Source: Candidatus Bathyarchaeota archaeon
GTDB taxonomy: Archaea > Thermoproteota > Bathyarchaeia > Bathyarchaeales > Bathycorpusculaceae
Assembly: GCA_030630585.1 (NCBI GenBank)
Contig: DAOVMU010000084.1
Location: 1-6,690 of the forward strand
Direction of reading: 5' to 3'
DNA length: 6,690 nucleotides
Shown: positions 1-3,970 of the stretch, one piece after another
Position numbering within the stretch: the first letter of the stretch is position 1
Layout: each line of letters begins with the position of its first letter
Notes under the pieces: generated by a model
Told to the model about the DNA's origin: nothing
What the model saw: the letters and a program-made list of their open reading frames with translations, nothing else
The model's database searches: none
Position numbers and translations under genes: made by a program

Positions 1-783
1 GAGGAAGGGCTTGACGCTTTTGAATATCCAGCTGTCCGTTGGGGCGTAAAACCGCAGGTTAAAAGGGAGACAGCTGAGGAGCTCGGCTTAAAAGCGGAGG
101 AAAATGATGTTTGGTTGAGTCTCCATGGTTCTTACTTCATAAACTTTTGTGGAACTAAAGAAACTATTGAAGCCAGTAAAAACCGCTTAATCGCGTGTGC
201 AGCAGCGGCGGAGTGGATGAACGCTCACGTCGTGGTTTTCCATCCTGGGTTTTACGGCAAGAGACTGCCAAAAGAAGCTTTCAAACACTGTCTAAAAGCT
301 TTAAAGGAAGTTGTTGAAACCATGAAAACTCTAGGAATCCGAAATGTTAAACTTGGCCCTGAAACCATGGGGAAACTTTCTCAATTTGGGAGTTTAGACG
401 AAATTCTAGGCTTATGTGAAGAGATTGAGCAAACGCAGCCGACGATCGATTGGGCGCATTTACATGCAAGATGCAGAGGATGCTTCAAAACAGTTGAAGA
501 ATTCAGTCGAGTTGTGGAAGAAATTGAAAGGCGCTTAGGGAGGAAGGCTATCAAAGACATGCACTGCCACTTTACAAAGGTTGAATTCACGGATAAGGGT
601 GAAAGACGCCACCGTACAATGGATGAGGCGGGATATGGACCAGATTTCACAATGCTTGCGAAGGTAATAGCAGAGTTCAAGCTAAACCCAGTGATAATAA
701 GTGAGAGCCCAGTTTTAGACGTAGATGCGATAAGAATGCGGGATATCCTTCAAAAAGAACTTGAAAGCCAAGGTCTCTCCTAA
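1..783 (+). CDS. nfo: Endonuclease IV-like AP endonuclease, 5'-truncated by window edge
   Basis: Apurinic/apyrimidinic endonuclease of the Nfo family (TIM-barrel, AP endonuclease family 2), which cuts DNA 5' of abasic sites in base excision repair. Frame 1 is open from base 1 to the TAA at 781-783, giving 260 codons. Family proteins are about 280 residues, so roughly 25-35 N-terminal residues lie upstream. The TTG at 115 is not the start: the residues before it (GLDAFEYP, then KRETAEELGLKA) already fit the barrel. Numbering from base 1, likely metal ligands are H42 in SLHGSYFIN, H81 in VVFHPGFYG, E121 in GPETMGK, D150 and H153 in IDWAHLHAR, H188 in DMHCH, H204 in ERRH and E235 in IISESP. The usual D-x-H pair of the third metal subsite reads E-R-R-H here. 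The family is clear; AP endonuclease activity is inferred. It is convergent with the membrane-protein gene, with a 23-base gap. Confidence 0.9.
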   Translation, partial: EEGLDAFEYPAVRWGVKPQVKRETAEELGLKAEENDVWLSLHGSYFINFCGTKETIEASKNRLIACAAAAEWMNAHVVVFHPGFYGKRLPKEAFKHCLKALKEVVETMKTLGIRNVKLGPETMGKLSQFGSLDEILGLCEEIEQTQPTIDWAHLHARCRGCFKTVEEFSRVVEEIERRLGRKAIKDMHCHFTKVEFTDKGERRHRTMDEAGYGPDFTMLAKVIAEFKLNPVIISESPVLDVDAIRMRDILQKELESQGLS

Positions 784-806
784 TGATAATAGATGCTGTG
801 GAAACG

Positions 807-1163
807 CTAACTCTCCAAGGTTCTTCTTTTCGCCATGGTGTAAGCTGCGAAGATCCATGTGAAAATAAGATAGGCGATCATGCTGATATCAAGAAAGAGG
901 TCCTTCTGAAATGCAGAGTAAAGCATGTAAATTGAAAACGTTGTGGCTATAAAGGAGAGAGCAGTGATAACCCAGAGAGTCCAGACTCTACTTCTAAGCA
1001 GGCCGTACGCGGATATTAGATGCAATATGCCAATTATGCCAATGTGAGGGGGAAAATTGGCCATCGGCAACGCAACAAAACAGATTATTCCAACGATTAT
1101 ATAAAAAGCGAAGGCTGCAAACATTCCAACGTCCTCAATTTTGAGTTTAGACTTAAGTGACAT
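807..1163 (-). CDS. Small four-helix membrane protein, unknown function
   Basis: A 118-residue integral membrane protein that I do not recognise. Hydrophobic stretches lie at about residues 13-33, 39-56, 61-82 and 90-110, joined by very short loops. Positive residues cluster at the N terminus (KSKLK), after helix 2 (RSR) and at the C terminus (KRR), so by the positive-inside rule both ends should be cytoplasmic. No catalytic motif, cysteine pair or cleavable signal peptide stands out; the only loop of note is LPMANFPPH between helices 1 and 2. The ATG at 1161-1163 is preceded on the minus strand by GGCGG with a 7-base spacer and by a TATA-like box about 45 bases upstream, which supports both the start and the reality of the gene. 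It stands alone, convergent with the endonuclease gene and divergent from the agmatinase gene, so its context gives no role. It ends in TAG. Confidence 0.75.
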   Translation of the reverse strand: MSLKSKLKIEDVGMFAAFAFYIIVGIICFVALPMANFPPHIGIIGILHLISAYGLLRSRVWTLWVITALSFIATTFSIYMLYSAFQKDLFLDISMIAYLIFTWIFAAYTMAKRRTLES

Positions 1164-1170
1164 CCACGAG

Positions 1171-1175
1171 CCGCC
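1171..1175 (-). promoter_or_regulatory. Candidate Shine-Dalgarno of the membrane-protein gene
   Basis: The minus strand reads GGCGG here, one mismatch from the GGAGG core, with 7 bases to the ATG ending at 1163. It favours that ATG as the start. Confidence 0.4.
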
Positions 1176-1190
1176 TTTTAACCTAAATGC

Positions 1191-1208
1191 ATTAACACTA
1201 ACGTTAAT
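1191..1208. repeat. Inverted repeat ATTAAC-N6-GTTAAT, possible operator
   Basis: Perfect six-base arms at 1191-1196 and 1203-1208 flank the six-base spacer ACTAAC; the motif TAAC therefore also recurs with a 6-base period. The repeat abuts the TATA-like box of the minus-strand membrane-protein gene and covers the interval just downstream of it, where a repressor would block initiation. The region is AT-rich, so a chance match is possible. Confidence 0.3.
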
Positions 1209-1216
1209 AAATTTAA
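1206..1216 (-). promoter_or_regulatory. TATA-like box for the membrane-protein gene
   Basis: The minus strand reads TTAAATTTATT, close to an archaeal TATA box. Its centre is about 47 bases from the ATG; a transcript starting some 25 bases downstream would have a leader of about 20 bases that includes the GGCGG site. Confidence 0.4.
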
Positions 1217-1290
1217 TCTCTAAGAGCCCTCTCTCCAGACTACGTCTCCAGCAATTTTAATATCCCCGCTACGCTTATGGTTATACGACG

Positions 1291-1365
1291 ATGAACTTTG
1301 GCGCCTTTCACTCGCATGAGCTCACACTATACGTCTACAAAATCAGAAAGAAACCGCGGTATTAA
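1291..1365 (+). CDS. Doubtful 24-codon small ORF
   Basis: ATG at 1291 to TAA at 1363-1365 in the otherwise non-coding interval before the agmatinase gene. The peptide is basic and aromatic at its C terminus (LYVYKIRKKPRY). The frame is open for ten further codons upstream, back to a TAA at 1258-1260, and those are also tyrosine-rich. No convincing ribosome binding site precedes the ATG, and I recognise no family. It could be a tiny peptide, a decayed gene end or chance. Confidence 0.12.
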   Translation: MNFGAFHSHELTLYVYKIRKKPRY

Positions 1366-1385
1366 GCTGATCATCTAAAACAAGC

Positions 1386-1399
1386 GAAAAAGTTTAGAA
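1386..1399 (+). promoter_or_regulatory. Candidate BRE/TATA element of the agmatinase gene
   Basis: The stretch GCGAAAAAGTTTAGAAC (1384-1400) resembles an archaeal BRE (purine/A-rich) followed by a weak TATA box. It is about 45 bases before the ATG at 1440, which would allow a leader near 20 bases carrying the purine-rich AAGGAAGAG at 1425-1433 as a weak ribosome binding site. The TATA part is a poor match, so the assignment is tentative. Confidence 0.3.
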
Positions 1400-1439
1400 C
1401 TCATCAGCGAAATAGCAAACTGAAAAGGAAGAGTACAAA

Positions 1440-2345
1440 ATGGGTTATCGCGAGCTTTTTGTATCACAGTCCAATGTTTTTTGTGGTCTTCAAAAATCCT
1501 TTGAAGAGGCAGATTACGTAATCCTAGGCGTTCCCTTCGATGTTACAGGCACACATAGAACTGGAGCAAGATTTGGACCAAACGCCATTCGAGGGGCATC
1601 CTTAAACATGGAAACATACAGTTTCCGTACAGATATAGACGTAGAAGATTTGCAGCTGCATGATTTGGGCGATTTACACATATCCACTGATACAAATAAA
1701 ACCCTAAAGAGGCTAGAGCTGGTCATCAAAGATATTCTGGAAGCAGGAAAAACACCAATAACATTTGGTGGAGAACACACAATAACCTTAGGCATTTTAA
1801 AAGGCTTAGGAAACAAAGCCTCAAAAACGGCAATAATTAGTTTTGATGCACACCTTGACCTGCGCAACGAGTTTCTAGGGCTGAAACTTTCCCATTCAAC
1901 CTTTCTGCGTAGAACAAACGAAGAAACAAAACCAGCAAAGATATTTGAGGTTGGCACCCGAGCAGTCTGTAAAGAAGAACTAAACTATGCAAGAAAAGCT
2001 GACATAGAGTTTTTCACGGCACGGCAGATTAGAAAGGAAGGCGCCCAACAGATTGCAAAACGGTTAAAGGAGAAACTTGCTGGTTACGAAAACCTATACT
2101 TATCTATCGACATGGACTCTCTTGACCCGGCGTATGCTCCAGCAGTGCAGAATCCGGAACCAGAGGGTCTTGAAACATACACTCTACTGGACATCTTACA
2201 CGACATATGTGATAACCGCGTAATAGGTTTTGACGTTGTTGAAATCACTCCAAACTTCGACCAAGGAGTTTCTGCAATTCAGGCTGCAAAGATAGTTTTG
2301 GAAGCCTTGTGCTTTATAGAGAAAGCGAGAACGACGCAGAATTAG
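1440..2345 (+). CDS. speB: Agmatinase (ureohydrolase family)
   Basis: Manganese-dependent cytoplasmic ureohydrolase of the arginase/agmatinase family. Agmatinase hydrolyses agmatine to putrescine and urea, the archaeal route from arginine to polyamines. The 301-residue length is typical. The N-terminal block VILGVPFDVTGTHRTGARFG (28-47) with GPNAIR (46-51) is the family's opening signature. Metal ligands are all present: H113 in GGEHT, D136, H138 and D140 in SFDAHLD, and D224 and D226 in SIDMDSLDP. H152 in SHSTFLRR and E268 in GFDVVEITP match the conserved active-site positions. The loop after DPAYAP reads AVQNPEPEG instead of the GTGTPEPGG known from bacterial agmatinases; a similar change is, as I recall, frequent in archaeal members. 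Start: ATG at 1440 behind a purine-rich AAGGAAGAG. It ends in TAG and stands as a single gene. The family is certain; agmatine as substrate, rather than guanidinobutyrate or another guanidine compound, is inferred. Confidence 0.92.
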   Translation: MGYRELFVSQSNVFCGLQKSFEEADYVILGVPFDVTGTHRTGARFGPNAIRGASLNMETYSFRTDIDVEDLQLHDLGDLHISTDTNKTLKRLELVIKDILEAGKTPITFGGEHTITLGILKGLGNKASKTAIISFDAHLDLRNEFLGLKLSHSTFLRRTNEETKPAKIFEVGTRAVCKEELNYARKADIEFFTARQIRKEGAQQIAKRLKEKLAGYENLYLSIDMDSLDPAYAPAVQNPEPEGLETYTLLDILHDICDNRVIGFDVVEITPNFDQGVSAIQAAKIVLEALCFIEKARTTQN

Positions 2346-2530
2346 GCTAGGAATTTGGTGTTTGATGGATTTTCTTTATTTCGCTTTTTCCGAAACGTAG
2401 GTCATACAAGAGACAAGCAAGACATACGTTATGGAAGTTTAGATTTGCTTTTCCATTCAGATAACATTAAACCTGACGAAGTTGAAAGAGCATTAGCACG
2501 CGCCACGAGCATCAGCTCCTGGTTGAGGTG
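2346..2530. other. Convergent intergenic region without a convincing gene
   Basis: 185 bases between the stop codons of the agmatinase (plus) and methyltransferase (minus) genes. It holds a T-rich tract and most of a hairpin that together look like tandem terminators. The plus strand stays open in the agmatinase frame after its TAG, but the first residues are phenylalanine-rich simply because of the T-tract. No tRNA-like fold or T-loop sequence was seen on either strand. Confidence 0.5.
2370..2389 (+). terminator. T-rich tract, likely archaeal terminator after the agmatinase gene
   Basis: Fifteen of 20 bases are T, ending in five T's at 2385-2389, and the tract begins 24 bases after the agmatinase stop. 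Archaeal RNA polymerase terminates at oligo-T tracts without needing a hairpin, so this is the first plausible end of the transcript. Confidence 0.5.
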
Positions 2531-2540
2531 CTATTTTTTT
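2514..2540 (+). terminator. Hairpin plus T7, second terminator, overlapping the opposing gene's 3' end
   Basis: AGCTCCT (2514-2520) pairs with AGGTGCT (2526-2532) around the loop GGTTG, with one T-T mismatch in a seven-position stem. One A and then seven T's (2534-2540) follow. On the opposite strand the T-run is the Lys-Lys codons and the TAG stop of the methyltransferase gene, so the T-run could also be explained by coding alone. Confidence 0.45.
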
Positions 2541-3910
2541 AGTAGTCTTGCAATAAAGAAACCATTACAGTGGTGGATGTGTGGATAGAGTCTTTGGCAT
2601 TCTTCTAGCCCCCGTAATCCTGGCAACCCTATTTTCGGCGTTATCTCTGCGAGCAAGAAATCTGGATACCGCTTTTGAAATCGTTCAATAAGCATTTCGT
2701 TTTCTTCGATGGTTATGCTGCATGTTGAATATATTAGAACTCCTCCAAGTTTCACGTTCTCTGCACAGCTTTTCATCATTTTCCACTGAATTTCAGCCAT
2801 CTTGTCAACAGAACGCCGAGTAAGCCTCCACTTTGCTGAAGGAAGCTTTCTGAAAGCTCCAGTGCTCGTGCATGGTGGATCTAAAACCACAACGTCTGCT
2901 TTTATTTCTATTGGCAAAGGATTACATGCGTCGGCAATTACAGGCACAGCATTTTTCACACCCATGCGGACCACTTCCTTCTTCCAAACAGCCATCCTAC
3001 GCCTTGAATAATCTATTGAGTATATGACGCCCCTATTTTCCATTAGCTGAGTCAGATACGTGGTTTTTGCCCCTGGTGCAGCACAAACGTCTAGAACAAT
3101 CATTCCAGGTTTTGGGTCTGCCACTTCAGCTGCAAAACAGCTTGCCTTGTCATGAATGTAGAACAAGCCTTCATGAAAGCTTTTTGTTCGGGTTAAAGGT
3201 TGTTTCGCATTGACAATTGTGTATGTGTGCCTTAGCCTTTCAACTATCTTGACTTTTATTCCGTTTTCGGCAAGTCTTTCCAGATTTGCGTTTTCATCCA
3301 TCTTAAGGGTGTTCAATCTTATGTAAGTCGGTGCTGTCTGCATGTTTGCTTCCAACACATATTTGGCTTCTTTTCTACCGAAGAGTTTGAAGCAGTATCG
3401 CACATACCATGTTGGATGAAAAGTTAAGAGTCCAATTCTCTCTTCATCACTTACGCCTTCAAGAGTCGACTTTGGCTTTTCCGTTAGCAACAAGCCTAAC
3501 ACATGCTCAACTTTTTGAAGAGTTTTCCATCCGAGAATAGAGCGGGCTAGCTTAGCTAGGTTCTCAGCTTCTCCGACGTTGTTTTTAGACCAGTTTCTAG
3601 CTATTCCTGTTTGATAAACGTAAAGCCGTAAAAACACTTGAACACCAACAGTTAATTCGCTTATTGCATTCGGCTTTAGGGCGTTGTTGATGAATTTGTC
3701 AATGAAGTTTTGCCTTCTAACAGTTTCGCACACAAGTCTATGGGCAAGTCTAACAGCGTTTGAATCACGTATGTCCAGCTGTTTGATGGTTCTTGCCAAA
3801 GCCAGACGCTCACTTAGCTTTCGCATTTCCATCCAGCTTAGGGTTTCAATTGCAAGCATCCAAGCTTCCTTAAGCAACTTCCTTTCGCTCACCGGACCAA
3901 CAATGAACAT
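2531..3910 (-). CDS. NusB-domain RNA cytosine-C5 methyltransferase (RsmB/NOL1-NOP2-Sun family)
   Basis: SAM-dependent methyltransferase making 5-methylcytosine in RNA. In the 459 residues, about 10-145 are helical and resemble the NusB-like RNA-binding domain of RsmB. A linker and N1-type subdomain follow (about 150-265, with TFHPTWYVRY and APTYIRLNT), then the Rossmann-fold catalytic domain. Motif I is DVCAAPGAKTT (274-284), which binds SAM. Motif IV is DPPCTSTG with C347, the cysteine that releases the enzyme. Motif VI is IYSTCSI with C397, the nucleophile attacking cytosine C6. The end HHCNGFFIARLLK is the usual family terminus. Both cysteines are present, so the enzyme should be active. 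Whether the target is rRNA (as for bacterial RsmB) or tRNA (as for several archaeal relatives) cannot be read from sequence. The ATG at 3908-3910 is chosen because the first NusB helix begins soon after it; Met18 is an alternative. The gene is divergent from polB and ends in TAG. Confidence 0.93.
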   Translation of the reverse strand: MFIVGPVSERKLLKEAWMLAIETLSWMEMRKLSERLALARTIKQLDIRDSNAVRLAHRLVCETVRRQNFIDKFINNALKPNAISELTVGVQVFLRLYVYQTGIARNWSKNNVGEAENLAKLARSILGWKTLQKVEHVLGLLLTEKPKSTLEGVSDEERIGLLTFHPTWYVRYCFKLFGRKEAKYVLEANMQTAPTYIRLNTLKMDENANLERLAENGIKVKIVERLRHTYTIVNAKQPLTRTKSFHEGLFYIHDKASCFAAEVADPKPGMIVLDVCAAPGAKTTYLTQLMENRGVIYSIDYSRRRMAVWKKEVVRMGVKNAVPVIADACNPLPIEIKADVVVLDPPCTSTGAFRKLPSAKWRLTRRSVDKMAEIQWKMMKSCAENVKLGGVLIYSTCSITIEENEMLIERFQKRYPDFLLAEITPKIGLPGLRGLEECQRLYPHIHHCNGFFIARLLKK

Positions 3911-3922
3911 TGACAGTTTTTG

Positions 3923-3932
3923 TTAAATAATA
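3923..3932 (+). promoter_or_regulatory. TATA-like box for the DNA polymerase gene
   Basis: TTAAATAATA lies about 44 bases before the ATG at 3971, behind a T-rich stretch. Initiation about 25 bases downstream would leave a leader of some 20 bases containing GGTGG. The 60-base gap to the divergent methyltransferase gene forces both promoters into the same space. Confidence 0.4.
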
Positions 3933-3950
3933 GAATTCAGCATATCCCTT

Positions 3951-3960
3951 CATATAGTTA
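3951..3960 (-). promoter_or_regulatory. TATA-like box for the methyltransferase gene
   Basis: The minus strand reads TAACTATATG about 45 bases before the methyltransferase ATG. It would place transcription initiation near 3930, inside the TATA-like box proposed for the polymerase gene on the other strand. The match is weak and rests partly on spacing. Confidence 0.3.
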
Positions 3961-3963
3961 GTG

Positions 3964-3968
3964 GGTGG
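3964..3968 (+). promoter_or_regulatory. Candidate ribosome binding site deciding the polymerase start
   Basis: GGTGG sits two bases before the ATG at 3971, shorter than the usual spacing. An in-frame GTG at 3965 overlaps it and has nothing similar upstream; an in-frame stop (TAG at 3959-3961) rules out earlier starts. ATG 3971 is preferred on this basis, weakly. Confidence 0.3.
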
Positions 3969-3970
3969 AA

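Noticed and set aside
381..680. Minus-strand open frame inside the endonuclease IV gene
   Set aside because: Antisense to conserved metal-ligand codons; serine-rich shadow translation with no family resemblance.
1218..1260. Possible tRNA or small RNA remnant in the GC-richer stretch upstream of the membrane-protein gene
   Set aside because: No cloverleaf arms, no T-loop consensus and no 3' acceptor complement could be found on either strand.
1514..1957. Minus-strand open frame of about 147 codons inside the agmatinase gene
   Set aside because: Mirror of a conserved enzyme; serine-, valine- and proline-rich composition typical of antisense shadows.
2355..2588. Plus-strand open frame of 77 codons after the agmatinase gene (TTG or GTG start)
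   Set aside because: No ATG start or ribosome binding site, no recognisable family, a phenylalanine-rich beginning explained by a T-rich terminator-like tract, and overlap with the methyltransferase 3' end. It is kept only as a read-through question.
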